Source of the DNA: Flavobacterium cellulosilyticum
Lineage (GTDB): Bacteria > Bacteroidota > Bacteroidia > Flavobacteriales > Flavobacteriaceae
Direction of reading: 5' to 3'
DNA length: 64,000 bases
Assembly: GCF_004349355.1 (NCBI RefSeq)
Contig: NZ_SMFK01000012.1
Span: 1-64,000 of the forward strand
The notes below the pieces were generated by a model. It was not told the DNA's origin. It did not search any database and worked only from the letters and a program-made list of their open reading frames with translations. The translations under genes were made by a program, and so were the position numbers. Within the stretch, counting starts at the first letter, position 1, and each line of letters opens with the position of its first letter. Shown piece after piece: positions 44,731 to 54,229 of this stretch.

Positions 44731-45048
44731 ATGAATATTATAAAACGAGCAAAAGCTCCGACCCCAAAATTTTTTAAAGTGCTTCGAAATATTGGGTTGG
44801 CATTGGCGGCCATAGGAGGAACGATCCTGGCAGCACCGGTACGTTTGCCAGTAGGGGTAACGACTGTTGGAGGGTATTTGGCTGTTGCTGGAGGAATTGC
44901 TTCTGCGGTGAGCCAATTGACGACAGGTGAAGAGGTTAGTGCTGATATCAGTGGAACCTCAGCTTATCAGGAAGGGCTTCGGCCCTTCGCCAAGCTCGGG
45001 GCGGGCTCAGCTCAGCCTGACACTGTTAGCGAAGATGACAGCGGGTAA
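44731..45048 (+). CDS. small membrane protein with repeat-derived C-terminus
   Basis: 105 codons from the ATG at 44731, chosen over 44707 because that one lies inside the DUF5675 gene. Two glycine/alanine-rich hydrophobic stretches (IGLALAAIGGTILAAP; GGYLAVAGGIASAV) suggest membrane insertion. The last 22 codons come largely from a GC-rich repeat (44983-45022, CCCTTCG...CTGACA) of the type seen at 46192 and 46346, so the natural C-terminus has been replaced in frame. It overlaps the next gene by 14 bases. A phage-type antiholin/lysis role is conceivable, not shown. Confidence 0.6.
   Translation: MNIIKRAKAPTPKFFKVLRNIGLALAAIGGTILAAPVRLPVGVTTVGGYLAVAGGIASAVSQLTTGEEVSADISGTSAYQEGLRPFAKLGAGSAQPDTVSEDDSG
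44983..45022. repeat. REP-like GC-rich insert inside a gene
   Basis: CCCTTCGCCAAGCTCGGGGC...CTGACA resembles the CCCTTCGACTGCGCTCAGGATGACA repeats at 46192 and 46346. It lies in frame within the small membrane-protein gene and adds about 13 codons rich in Gly, Ala and Pro. Confidence 0.5.
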
Positions 45049-45211
45049 TCATACCCTTATGGGTACGGTAGGAGGTACGTTTTTGAGTGTTTTGCCGAAT
45101 TTACATTCGGAGGATGTTTTGAAAACTATTATTTTGGCCACAGTTGGTGCCATTGTTAGTTTTATCATATCTTTGTTACTCAAGAACCTCATCAAGAAGC
45201 ACAAAAAATAG
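45035..45211 (+). CDS. small holin-like membrane protein
   Basis: 58-aa protein, MTAGNHTLMGTVGGTFLSVL..., with one strong membrane segment (TIILATVGAIVSFIISLLL) and a lysine-rich tail (KNLIKKHKK). The ATG at 45035 overlaps the end of the previous gene, so translation may be coupled; a longer upstream frame starts inside the repeat insert and is unlikely. Size and charge resemble small phage holins, but the similarity is only in architecture. Last gene of the plus-strand cassette, followed by a terminator. Confidence 0.6.
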   Translation: MTAGNHTLMGTVGGTFLSVLPNLHSEDVLKTIILATVGAIVSFIISLLLKNLIKKHKK

Positions 45212-45251
45212 TCTAATTCTAGTTGTGGTGACCTTTGGATTAGACAAAATG

Positions 45252-45285
45252 AAAGCCAAGTCGTATTTTTTTTCGACCTGGCTTT
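45252..45285. terminator. bidirectional terminator
   Basis: AAAGCCAaGTCG (252-263) pairs with CGACcTGGCTTT (274-285), one mismatch, around a T-rich loop. It lies between the convergent cassette and the DUF6943 gene and can serve both. Confidence 0.75.
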
Positions 45286-45294
45286 TATGGTTTT

Positions 45295-45714
45295 CTACCT
45301 CAACTGATTTTGGAGTAATGCCCATTTCAATTTTTCAATTTGTTCCATGGTTTTTGAATAGTGCTGCTGGAGTGATTCTAATTGTCGAATGCGATGGACA
45401 AATTCAATATGTTTTTGATGCTGTTTGTAGGCCCTGAGCACCTCATCCCGGAAACAGCTCTTGAAATCAATAATTCTAATAAAAGGAATTACGGAGCCTA
45501 TTTGGTGTTGGTGCCAAAAATTGGCTTTCCAAAGGGTGTAAGCAATCCAATACAAGTTTTCGGACTCGGTTTCTTCTTTTACAGTGATTAAAAAGCAGTT
45601 CGGACAACTTTTCTTTAGTGGTTTTCCTGCATTTTTCCCTTTACTTAAAATAAAAAAATGGGGTTGGTCAATGGCTCTCTGAGCTTGGTGGGTAACTACA
45701 TTGTGATAAGTCAT
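45295..45714 (-). CDS. DUF6943-like protein
   Basis: 139-aa protein with PHFFILSKGKNAGKPLKKSC, followed by PNCF, then FWHQHQIGSVIPFIRIIDF and a helical, glutamine-rich C-terminus (about 95-139). I recognise the KGKNAGKPL...CPNCF...GSVIPFI pattern from the DUF6943 family of Flavobacteriia. CPNC could bind a metal with other residues, but no zinc finger is complete. Function unknown. It is convergent with the 43.6-45.2 kb cassette and begins at the edge of the 2-kb region without genes. Confidence 0.65.
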   Translation of the reverse strand: MTYHNVVTHQAQRAIDQPHFFILSKGKNAGKPLKKSCPNCFLITVKEETESENLYWIAYTLWKANFWHQHQIGSVIPFIRIIDFKSCFRDEVLRAYKQHQKHIEFVHRIRQLESLQQHYSKTMEQIEKLKWALLQNQLR

Positions 45715-46077
45715 AATTCTGGATTTAAAATTATGCTGTCGCTACGCTCCGCCTATATATTTTTAAAAGAAAAAAGAAAAAAAAGAAAGTCGTCCTGTCG
45801 GCGAAGGTTTCAAATAAAGTCAAGTTTTTTTGAAAAAATACTACCCAACTGTGGATGTAAATTGCGGTCGTGATTTCATAGTCAGAATATGAATTGAAAA
45901 AGTGAGGGTGGAGATTTTATCAAAAACCCGTAGGGCTTGAACTTTACTATTTGAAACTGGAGCGGATCTTCACTTTCTTTTTATTTATTTTTTTCAAGAA
46001 GAGTCGTTCTTGTTTAGACTTCTACAGGGATGGTTCATGTGGAAACGGCCATCAAACACCCCCAAGCACCGCAAGGA

Positions 46078-46126
46078 GCAAAAAATGTGGTGCCCCGTTT
46101 TTCAGGGGCAAGGAACATTTTTTTGC
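46078..46126 (+). other. long two-part hairpin
   Basis: GCAAAAAATGT (78-88) pairs with ACATTTTTTTGC (115-126), and inside it GCCCC (92-96) pairs with GGGGC (105-109). A further pairing, CGTGGC (46140-46145) with GCCACG (46166-46171), follows close by, and CAAGAA/TTCTTG (45995-46012) precedes it. Such density of stems suggests a folded RNA. Confidence 0.55.
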
Positions 46127-46191
46127 GGATGAGGAGCGTCGTGGCGGGGTTGCGGCAATCGAACAGCCACGCTAGATGCGGGAGTTGAGCG

Positions 46192-46216
46192 CCCTTCGAC
46201 TGCGCTCAGGATGACA
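46192..46216. repeat. REP-like repeat
   Basis: CCCTTCGACTGCGCTCAGGATGACA; a near copy lies at 46346-46370 in the same orientation. Strings of this type are, from memory, dispersed between genes in many Bacteroidota genomes. Confidence 0.7.
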
Positions 46217-46345
46217 ATAATTAGTGATTACAACAAAACTATCGTTAAGACACATAAAGGGAGCGAAACGAAGCGGATAGCAGCGTGTAACGGCAGGGAA
46301 AAAATAAAAGCCAGCCGTAGGCGTACCTTGATTTAGGGTAAAACG

Positions 46346-46370
46346 CCCCTCGACTGCGCTCGGGATGACA
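46346..46370. repeat. REP-like repeat, second copy
   Basis: CCCCTCGACTGCGCTCGGGATGACA differs from the copy at 46192-46216 by two bases and lies 154 bases downstream in direct orientation. Confidence 0.7.
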
Positions 46371-46419
46371 GAATCGTTAGGATCATTGAAGTGAACTCAT
46401 AATTGAATTTATTATATAA

Positions 46420-46714
46420 AATAAACTAGGAGCAGGCGAGGGAAGTGGTGCCAACCCTGATGGCTGTGCGAAGGAGCCACCGCTGAAAAAACGGAGGGCG
46501 GCAGTCAAAATACGGCTGGAATGCAGTGAAATGAAAGAGAGCGCTTGTAGCGTAATGAAAAGGAGCGGAAAGCAAACGAATGAATGAAACGGAATGAAGC
46601 GGTATTGTGGCTGCATAAGCCCGACCGAACTCAGGAAGAGACCGTGTGTAGATGAGGAACGAACAGCGGAAAAATAAGGTTGTCTCGCCTTTTGCGGGAC
46701 TGCCTTATTTTTTT
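46420..46714 (+). ncRNA. candidate structured non-coding RNA
   Basis: The stretch from about 46420, after an AT-rich spacer (46390-46430) that could hold a promoter, to a strong terminator hairpin at 46671-46714 is purine-rich on the plus strand and carries no protein-like frame. Repeated motifs such as GAAATGAAAGAGAGCG, TAATGAAAAGGAGCGG and GAATGAAGCGG recur within 80 bases. The 5' end is not defined and could lie further upstream, including the hairpins near 46100. This is a proposal from composition and structure only; I know no matching RNA family. Confidence 0.3.
46671..46714 (+). terminator. strong terminator-like hairpin
   Basis: AAAATAAGG (671-679) pairs with CCTTATTTT (703-711); inside, GTCTCGC (682-688) pairs with GCGGGAC (694-700) with one G-T pair. 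Seven T residues end at 46714. No gene lies just upstream, so the hairpin most likely ends a non-coding transcript. Confidence 0.75.
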
Positions 46715-47761
46715 GTGCTGTGAAGTGTCTGTGGAACGGAGGGAAGCCTAGCTATTGAATTGAAATACTAAACATCTTACGTAACCAAATAATATTATGG
46801 AAATATAAGGTGACCGACTGGAACAGCCGAGCGGAACAAAGGAAACGACCGGAGAGAGACCGATTGTTGGCCCGTGATGTTAGTAACGAAAATGTCAATT
46901 GAATTTATGTATTACCTGATATACTTTTTCTTTTAGCCAAATTAAAGCATTATAAAAAGAAGCTTAAAAGAAAAATTACGGGCACATGTTGCTAAGCAAA
47001 AGTGTTTTTTTTGAGCTTGATGAAGGTGTGGCAAATAAGATATAAAATATCGTTTTAATACCAAACGAAATAGGATGTTCATGTTTCAATAGGCAGGATA
47101 CCTTTAAACTTGTATTTAAATAGAGCAAAAGGATAAGGATTGAAAAAAATATTTGTTTCTCTTAACAACACTTATGGAAATTTTATCAAGGTTTTATATT
47201 TTAATTTTATTTCTATATCATTTTTTAAACCAATAAAAAAATTATTCGATTTTAGTTAGGTTCTGAACTTTATCAAACATTCGTATTTATAGAATTTAAT
47301 TTATAATGAATATACTATGTTTTATTCTAAAAGAGTGAATGCACAATTTTTCAAATAGTTAAAAATTATATCTTTCATCAGGACAGATAAAAAAACTACT
47401 GAACTATTGTAATTATCAGTACATTTTTTTAACACATTGGTTAGAATCCATGAAATAATGTATTTTGGACTAAATTTAGTTACAAGATAGATAAACAATA
47501 GTTGGTTTATAAATGGCTGTGTTTTTTTGTAATTAAACGGTTGGTATTCTTTAAATTGAAGATTTAAATGGATTAAAAAGAGCTGTGTAGTAACTGTTTT
47601 TGCTTTGCTTAATTTTGGAATTGTTTTTTATTTTTTTTATAAACTTTTATTCACTACAAAATTCTTTATTTTTACTCTATTTTACTACAAACACAAAACA
47701 TAATTACAATCTTTTGTATCTAATTATCATAAAATAACTTATGCCATTACTATAATAAAAA

Positions 47762-50700
47762 ATGAAAAAAAAATTTGATATCATAAATTTGCAAAAGGAT
47801 TTTAATTCTATTTTATCTTTTTTATCTGAACTTTGTGAAGTTCCCCACTTATTCATATCTCTTGTTGGTGTTGAAGGGCAAATAATTAAAGCGGACATAG
47901 GTTTTGATTTTTTGACCATTCCTGGGAATATAGTAGCAATTAGCGAAGAAATTATACAACACAATAAAATTACTATTGTTAATAATAGCTTCATAGAGGA
48001 GTCGAAAGGTTTTAATTCTACCGATTTTTCTTATGATTTTTTTGCAGGGTTTCCAATATGCATAGATGAAAATATAGTTGTTGGAACACTTTGTATTATG
48101 GATAACCTGCCTAAAGAACTTTCTTCCATACAATTAAAATCGTTACACCAGGCCGTATTGCAAATTCAATCTTTATTAAAATTGCACGTTCAAAACAAGA
48201 AAATAAAAGCAAAAGTCCTACAAAGGAAAAATCAAGTTCAACAAATTATTAATAACTCAAATATAATTTTTTATGAAGCTAGTTTGGATGGAATAATTAC
48301 AAAAGCTTCTAAAACTTGGACCCTACTTCTTGGACATGATTTGGACAAAGTTATAGGTAAAAAGTTCGCTGAATTTATTCATCCCGAAGACATAGAAAAA
48401 TGCGAGTCTATTTTAAAGGCTTTAAGTCAAGGATACCAAGATAATGAAGAAACTCTGTACAGAATCTTACACCATGATGAATATTATGTATGGCATTCGT
48501 CCTATTTGAAATTTATCAAAAATGATGGAATAGAGTTTTATACAGGAAATTGTAGAGATATTACAGTACATATTGAAACACAACAAAAGCTTAAACAACA
48601 AAAAGAATTTTACGAAAAAATATTAGACAGAGTCCCAACAGATATTGCTGTTTTTGACCGCAATTATAAATATACCTACTTGAATCCTGCCGCAATTAAA
48701 GACGATGAATCGCGGAAATTTATTATAGGAAAAGATGATTTTGAATATGCAGAACATACCGGACGCGACAACGAATTTGCAAAAAACCGCCGTGCTAAAT
48801 TTATGGAGGCTATAGAAAACAAAGGAGTTATTGAATGGGAAGATGCAATGCAGCATAAAAATGGAGAAACGACCTGTCACATCCGAAAATTTGCGCCTGT
48901 TTTTTTTGAAGATGGCTCTCTTGAAATGATGGTAGGTTCTGGGGTTGACATAACAGAGAGTAAAAAAATTCAAGATGAAATATTTAAAAGTAGACAGCTA
49001 ACCAAGAGCATTATTCAGAATGTGGCTGTAGGAATTTCTATTCATAGTACAGAATACGAAATATTAGAAATCAACAAAGCATCGTGTGAAATGTTTGGAT
49101 TTACCCGGGATCAACTTCTTGGTAAAACTCCTTTTGACAAGCATTGGAAAGTAATTCATGCAGATTGTTCAGAGTTCTTTCCTGAAGAGTACCCAGTAAC
49201 TCAAGCCGTAAAACAATTGAAACCATTAAATAATATTATTATGGGTGTACATCGCCACATATATAATGATTTGATATGGTTATTGGTGGATGCAGTTCCT
49301 GTATTTGATGACTTTGGAAAATTCCTCTATGTAGTATGTTCCTATAGTGATATAACGTCACGGAAAATTGCGGAAGATTACTTACGAATCAGCAACGAAC
49401 GTTTTGTGTATTCTAATAAAGCTACTTCTGAGGCAATATGGGATTGGGATTTTGTGACAGGCACTATATATATTGGAGAGGGTTTTTCAACTCTCTTTGG
49501 TCATAAATTTGATAATAATTACTTAGTTGCAGATAGAAATAAAACTTTTATTCATCCCGACGACAGAAAAAAAGTTTTCCAAAGTAGGGATAAAGCTTTA
49601 GAAAGCGAAATTGACGAATGGCATTCGGAGTACCGTTATCTAAAATCGGATGGTGATTATGCGTACGTAAAAGATGATGCCGTAATCATACGGAATGGCG
49701 AGGGGAAGGCTGTACGTGCGATAGGCACGGTGCAAGACATTACAAAAGAAAAAAGGCTAAAAGATGAATTAAAACAAAGCGAAGAGCAATTTAAAGGTGC
49801 TTTTGAACACTCGGCCGTAGGAATGGCCATTGTAAATATGGAAGGTTATTGGATAGAAGCTAATAATCGATTATGTGAAATATTAGGTTATTCTAAAGAA
49901 GAGTTTAAAATATTGACATTTGAAGAAATTACCTATTCTGAAGATTTAGAAGAGGATTTGGAAAATAAAAAAAAATTAGTTTCCGGAGAAGCGACTCATT
50001 TCAATATGGAAAAAAGATATATCCATAAAAACAAATCTTTAGTTTGGGTGCATTTATCTGTTTCTGTCGTAAGAAATAGTGCTGGTAAAATTCAACATTA
50101 TATTCCACAAATTATTGATATCTCGGAAAGAAAAAGGATTGAAGAACAAAATAAATTGTTGACCGATGAAATTAACAGGAACAAAACCGTTCAGCTGAAT
50201 GAAGCTAAAAACATGTACCGTCTTTTGGCGGATAATACAGACGATTTGGTTTGTTTACATAATATTAATGGCTTCTATAGTTATGTTTCACCATCAATTT
50301 ATAAGCTTTTAGGTTATACACCCGAAGAATTATTAGGGAGGGTACCCAGCGAGTTTGTTCATCCCCAAGATAATAAAATCCTTAAAAATAGGCTAAAGGA
50401 TATTATCAGCGAAAAAAAAAATATTTCATTTCAAGTTAGATTTAGAAATAAAGAAGGTAGCTATATTTGGTTTGAGAGTAAAGCAATTTTAATCAAAGAA
50501 AATGGCGTGCCATCAAGTTTTCGTTCCAGTAGCAGGGACATTACCCAAGAAAAAGAAGCCGAAAAAATCATTAAAGACACCTTAATTCAAGAGCAAGAAT
50601 TAAATGAATTACGTACCAACTTAGTCTCTACTATTTCTCATGAATTTAGAACACCTATGACTACTATTCGGACGAGTGCCGAATTGATATCTATGTATTT

Positions 50701-51292
50701 AGAAGGTCATAATTTTGTAAATTCTATTAATATTGAAAAACGAGTAAATACCATAACCGAGCAAATTGATCGAATAGTTGAATTGATGAACGCCGTGTTG
50801 ACAATTTCTAAGGAAGAATCAGGTAAAACAAATTTTAATCCAATTTTATTTGATTTAAAACAATTATGCCTTGATGTAATTGATTCGAGTTGTGATAATT
50901 ATGATAAGAACAGAAAAGTACAAACCTCATTTGAAGGTAATTATTTTTATATATTTGCTGATAAGAACTTAATGGAATACTGTATTTTTAATATATTAAA
51001 TAATGCTTTTAAATATTCAAGAGGATTAGGGGATATAATTTTTAGGGTTTTTGCCAGTCATGACACCATTGTTATTGAAATAATTGATTTTGGAATTGGA
51101 ATTCCTGAACAAGATCAATCAAAATTATTTAACACTTTTTTTAGAGCCAGCAATACTAATGGTTTTCAAGGTACCGGTTTAGGACTTTACATTGTCAAGA
51201 CCTTTGCCCAAAAAAATTCAGGAACTGTTCACATAGAGAGTCAATTAGGAAAAGGGACCAAAGTAACACTGAAATTTCCGTTAAAAAAATAA
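47762..51292 (+). CDS. soluble GAF/multi-PAS sensor histidine kinase
   Basis: 1176-aa kinase with no membrane segment. An N-terminal GAF domain (1-140; LGTLCIMDNLPKEL-type ending VVGTLCIMDNLP) is followed by about six PAS/PAC units at roughly 155-275, 285-405, 410-535, 540-665, 672-790 and 815-935, several ending in DIT or DIS. HisKA has STISHEFRTPMTT with the phospho-accepting His near 960. The ATPase domain carries N (CIFNILNNAFKYS), G1 (DFGIGIPEQDQ) and G2 (GTGLGLYIVK) boxes. A single-domain response regulator follows after 7 bases and is the obvious partner. It senses an internal signal; the ligand is unknown. Confidence 0.92.
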   Translation: MKKKFDIINLQKDFNSILSFLSELCEVPHLFISLVGVEGQIIKADIGFDFLTIPGNIVAISEEIIQHNKITIVNNSFIEESKGFNSTDFSYDFFAGFPICIDENIVVGTLCIMDNLPKELSSIQLKSLHQAVLQIQSLLKLHVQNKKIKAKVLQRKNQVQQIINNSNIIFYEASLDGIITKASKTWTLLLGHDLDKVIGKKFAEFIHPEDIEKCESILKALSQGYQDNEETLYRILHHDEYYVWHSSYLKFIKNDGIEFYTGNCRDITVHIETQQKLKQQKEFYEKILDRVPTDIAVFDRNYKYTYLNPAAIKDDESRKFIIGKDDFEYAEHTGRDNEFAKNRRAKFMEAIENKGVIEWEDAMQHKNGETTCHIRKFAPVFFEDGSLEMMVGSGVDITESKKIQDEIFKSRQLTKSIIQNVAVGISIHSTEYEILEINKASCEMFGFTRDQLLGKTPFDKHWKVIHADCSEFFPEEYPVTQAVKQLKPLNNIIMGVHRHIYNDLIWLLVDAVPVFDDFGKFLYVVCSYSDITSRKIAEDYLRISNERFVYSNKATSEAIWDWDFVTGTIYIGEGFSTLFGHKFDNNYLVADRNKTFIHPDDRKKVFQSRDKALESEIDEWHSEYRYLKSDGDYAYVKDDAVIIRNGEGKAVRAIGTVQDITKEKRLKDELKQSEEQFKGAFEHSAVGMAIVNMEGYWIEANNRLCEILGYSKEEFKILTFEEITYSEDLEEDLENKKKLVSGEATHFNMEKRYIHKNKSLVWVHLSVSVVRNSAGKIQHYIPQIIDISERKRIEEQNKLLTDEINRNKTVQLNEAKNMYRLLADNTDDLVCLHNINGFYSYVSPSIYKLLGYTPEELLGRVPSEFVHPQDNKILKNRLKDIISEKKNISFQVRFRNKEGSYIWFESKAILIKENGVPSSFRSSSRDITQEKEAEKIIKDTLIQEQELNELRTNLVSTISHEFRTPMTTIRTSAELISMYLEGHNFVNSINIEKRVNTITEQIDRIVELMNAVLTISKEESGKTNFNPILFDLKQLCLDVIDSSCDNYDKNRKVQTSFEGNYFYIFADKNLMEYCIFNILNNAFKYSRGLGDIIFRVFASHDTIVIEIIDFGIGIPEQDQSKLFNTFFRASNTNGFQGTGLGLYIVKTFAQKNSGTVHIESQLGKGTKVTLKFPLKK

Positions 51293-51299
51293 TATATTT

Positions 51300-51677
51300 A
51301 TGGCAAAAATATTGATTATTGATGATGAAGTAAAACTTAGGGAAAACATTTGCGAACTGCTTTTATTTGTTGGGTATGATGTTCTTGAAGCCCGAGACGG
51401 GATAGAAGGATTAGAGAAACTTGTTCAATTTAGACCGGATCTTATTATATGTGACATTATGATGCCATTACTTGATGGTTACGGCTTTATGGAAAAACAG
51501 CAGCTTTCTGATTATTCAAATATACCCGTTATATTCCTTTCTGCTAAACTTGATCAGAAAGATATAGAAAAAGGACTTGCTTTAGGGGTTAAAGAATTTT
51601 TCACTAAACCTTTTGTTTTCAAAGAATTAAAACAAAGTATAGAAAATTATTTATTATCTTATAAAAAGAGCCAATAA
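51300..51677 (+). CDS. single-domain response regulator
   Basis: 125-aa receiver domain alone. Acidic pocket Asp8-Asp9, phosphorylation site Asp52 (IICDIMMPLLDG), Ser/Thr switch SAK and Lys103 (FTKPF). With no output domain it probably relays phosphate or acts by protein contact. It is cotranscribed with the multi-PAS kinase upstream. Confidence 0.92.
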   Translation: MAKILIIDDEVKLRENICELLLFVGYDVLEARDGIEGLEKLVQFRPDLIICDIMMPLLDGYGFMEKQQLSDYSNIPVIFLSAKLDQKDIEKGLALGVKEFFTKPFVFKELKQSIENYLLSYKKSQ

Positions 51678-51770
51678 ACAATTTAAATTTAAGTTTTTTT
51701 ATTTCAAATATATTTATAAAAATAAATTCTCTATTTATTATATACAGTCTCTGAGTTTCTTACAATTAAA

Positions 51771-52208
51771 TTATTTTTCACTCATTTTAGATATATCGCT
51801 ATTTTTAAATTTTGTGGCAAAACTCTCAGCGTGGACACTATTCCTTTTTGAAATACTTATTTCTAAAAAGCTAAATTTACCTTTATTAATTAAAAGCTTA
51901 TAAGTATAATTTTTTACTAAAAAAGTAATTACGATATAAATAAGGGTTATGTACAAAAAACTAAATGCAAAACTCATATTTATAGGGCTTAAAACCAATA
52001 TATAAAATAAACTTGAAAATACTAACACTAAAATTGAGAATGTATAATCTCTATTTTTTATTACTCTCACATTCGAAATTTGGCTTAAAGAGATACTAAT
52101 TCTGTGGTCGTTATTTTTAATAAATACTTTAGATTCAGAAAGTATTAGAAGTGAATTTTCCTCAACTATTTTTTCGATTTTACTTGGAATTGTAATGCTT
52201 TCATTCAT
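51771..52208 (-). CDS. small membrane protein of unknown family
   Basis: 145 aa with a soluble N-terminal part (1-52; LILSESKVFIKNNDHRISIS) resembling the start of PH-like or DUF6232-type domains, two adjacent membrane segments (about 57-76 and 79-96), and a basic C-terminal tail. It lies alone between the two-component genes on the opposite strand. I do not recognise it firmly. Codon usage matches its neighbours. Confidence 0.5.
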   Translation of the reverse strand: MNESITIPSKIEKIVEENSLLILSESKVFIKNNDHRISISLSQISNVRVIKNRDYTFSILVLVFSSLFYILVLSPINMSFAFSFLYITLIYIVITFLVKNYTYKLLINKGKFSFLEISISKRNSVHAESFATKFKNSDISKMSEK

Positions 52209-53009
52209 GCTTTATAATTAGAATTAGAACTGAGAACTAAAAGCAGCTTACCCTACTAAAAATAGTTTAGTAATCTTTTCCCCAAAAGAAATTCGTTCAG
52301 GTAAGCCGCAAATAGTAAAAACCCTAAATTGTCAGGCTAAAATATATACTCTTAACAGGAAAAACTCTATTTTAATTTATAGTTTGAAAAAAAATACTTA
52401 TAATTTATATTTCGGGTTATGTTTTTTTTTAATGAAGAGTGCTTCTGATTATTTGAATGTAACTATTTAAAATTTCTCACTTGTAGAGACGTTAGTTTTT
52501 GAATTTTCACATTAAAAATAATACTTTTAACATTAGTCACAGGTATAGTTAAAACGTTGTGCCTTAGTGCATTTATTTTTAGCTTCTCAAAATGTACTAA
52601 TTTTGTTTTATGAAAATTAAAAGTACAAATCGTCACGAAGTTTTTCGATCTACGGTTCATATAGTTTGGTCTATAAATTGCCGACATGCCGTTTTAAAAT
52701 GAGATATAGAGATGAGATGTAGAACTATTTTGATACAAATATGCGAAGGAAAAGTCCTTCGTGTTTTGAAAGATGTCACTTAAATAGGTCACATTCACAT
52801 TGAATTTCTCCTTTTGACAATTGGTTTTTGGAATACTGAAAGTATCACTGTTGAAAAGGTATATGAATAATTGGAGCATGATAGAGAACAAGATGTCTCC
52901 AGTAATAATAGCTTTAAAATCAAAGACTAGTAATCGCACTGACTTTGTAGTTTGCTTAATAAACTATCGACTTTCAGTTTATAGTGGTTTGTTTTGTATA
53001 GTTATTATT
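52209..53009. other. 800-base region without a convincing gene
   Basis: Two short minus-strand frames (52463-52687 and 52694-52939) are open but look random: they lack known motifs and have no promoter. The pair GCGAAGGAAAAGTCCTTCG (about 52744-52761) forms a small hairpin. This may be a decayed gene region. Confidence 0.35.
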
Positions 53010-53771
53010 TTATGTTTGAATGGATTTTATGAATTCACTGGGAGTTAATTTAAGATATGATTTAAAACTTGTTGAAAAATAAGAAAAGGAACTAAATCCC
53101 GTTTCGTCAACCAAGTATTGGATATTTTTTTCTCCTAATTGAATAAGTTTAACAGCAAAATCCAACCTAAATTCTCTAATATACTGACTTGTGTTTTTAT
53201 TGGTCAGTTTTCTTACTCTTTTGTCCAATGTAGATTTACTAATAAAAAGAATATCCGAAAGTCCATCCATGTCGACTTTTGATTTTATGTTATTAATTAA
53301 AATTTCATTTAAAGAGGAAATAAAGTCTTTTTCGGATAACTTTATTGTAATTTTTGAATATGGATCAGGGCTGAATTTTTTTTCAATATTTTTTTTAAGA
53401 TCGGCAAGGTTTTTAATTTTATAAATCAGTTCTTTTACTTTAAAAGGTTTCAAGATAAAATCATTCACGCCATTTTTTAACTGCGTAAATTTAACTTCAT
53501 GGTCCATATTTGCAGTAATCATTATAAAAGGAGTCATATGAAATTTACTATTTCTACGAATTTTTAAAAACAATTCTCCGCCATTTATATGAGGCATCAT
53601 CAAGTCACTAATGATGATATCGGGAACATTTTTATTTAAATAAACAAGTCCTTCAACACTATCTTTGAACCAATTTACTTCAAAACCACTCAACTCCAAT
53701 AACTCTGAAATCGAGCTTCCTAGTGCTATGTCATCTTCAATTAATAGTATTTTTGTTTTTAGATGTATCAT
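53010..53771 (-). CDS. response regulator, REC plus AraC-type HTH
   Basis: 253 aa. Receiver domain 1-125 with acidic Asp14-Asp15 (LLIEDDIALG), phosphorylation site Asp56 (IIISDLMMP) and Lys near 109 (ILKPF). Residues about 155-253 are an AraC/XylS-type double HTH (LSDILFISKSTLDKRVRKL; IQYLVDETGFSSFSYFSTSF). The REC-AraC combination resembles the C-terminal half of hybrid two-component systems. No kinase is adjacent on this strand; the neighbouring plus-strand kinases are candidate partners. Confidence 0.9.
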   Translation of the reverse strand: MIHLKTKILLIEDDIALGSSISELLELSGFEVNWFKDSVEGLVYLNKNVPDIIISDLMMPHINGGELFLKIRRNSKFHMTPFIMITANMDHEVKFTQLKNGVNDFILKPFKVKELIYKIKNLADLKKNIEKKFSPDPYSKITIKLSEKDFISSLNEILINNIKSKVDMDGLSDILFISKSTLDKRVRKLTNKNTSQYIREFRLDFAVKLIQLGEKNIQYLVDETGFSSFSYFSTSFKSYLKLTPSEFIKSIQT

Positions 53772-54229
53772 GATACAAAATTAGCTATTTACACTTTAAC
53801 TTATAGCTGTTATATTTTAGATTATCAGTATATGTTTGTGTTTAAAGTTTAAATTAAAATACTTTTAGATATACTTTGTTATAAAAGGGTTCCATTACAA
53901 GATTGATTTATTAAAAAGCTTTCAGTGTAGTTTTATTTTACTACTGATTTTATTTTTTAATCGTAGAGCTGATAACTGAAAATCAGTACACAAAAAATCT
54001 TTTAAAATAATGGTTTCTATTTTAAATAATTAATTTAAAAAACGGAAATTCTTCTGTTGAGTTTTTATTATTCTTAATAAGCTATTGAAAGAAGTAAATA
54101 TAGATTATGCAGTAAATTTTTATAAGAGACATCGGTTTAGATCATGAAATTGATTCGTACTAAATTTTAAATGATACAAATAGCATTTTAAGCCAAAGAT
54201 AGTTATGGAGCTATAATAAAATTAATACT
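53772..54229. other. divergent control region
   Basis: 458 AT-rich bases between the divergently transcribed REC-AraC gene and the REC-kinase gene. No gene and no confident promoter box or palindrome was seen. Confidence 0.4.

Larger units (their letters stand above)
45715..47761. other. 2-kb GC-rich, structured region without convincing genes
   Basis: Open frames here (for example at 45951 and 46383) have no protein-like sequence. Between about 46020 and 46880 the GC content is far above the neighbourhood: 39 of 60 bases in 46141-46200 and 37 of 60 in 46441-46500, by direct count. The plus strand is rich in GAGCG, GGAA and AACGA motifs. The region contains several strong hairpins and two REP-like repeats, listed separately. 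From about 46900 to 47761 it returns to ordinary AT-rich sequence, which holds the leader of the histidine kinase gene. Confidence 0.6.

Noticed and set aside
45951..46175. 74-codon plus-strand frame in the GC-rich region
   Set aside because: The translation is low-complexity and crosses the hairpins; no sign of coding selection.
46383..46616. 77-codon minus-strand frame in the GC-rich region
   Set aside because: Serine/phenylalanine-rich translation arises from the purine bias of the other strand; not a protein.
52463..52939. Two minus-strand frames of 74 and 81 codons
   Set aside because: No family resemblance, no promoter and odd composition; kept only as a note in the intergenic entry.
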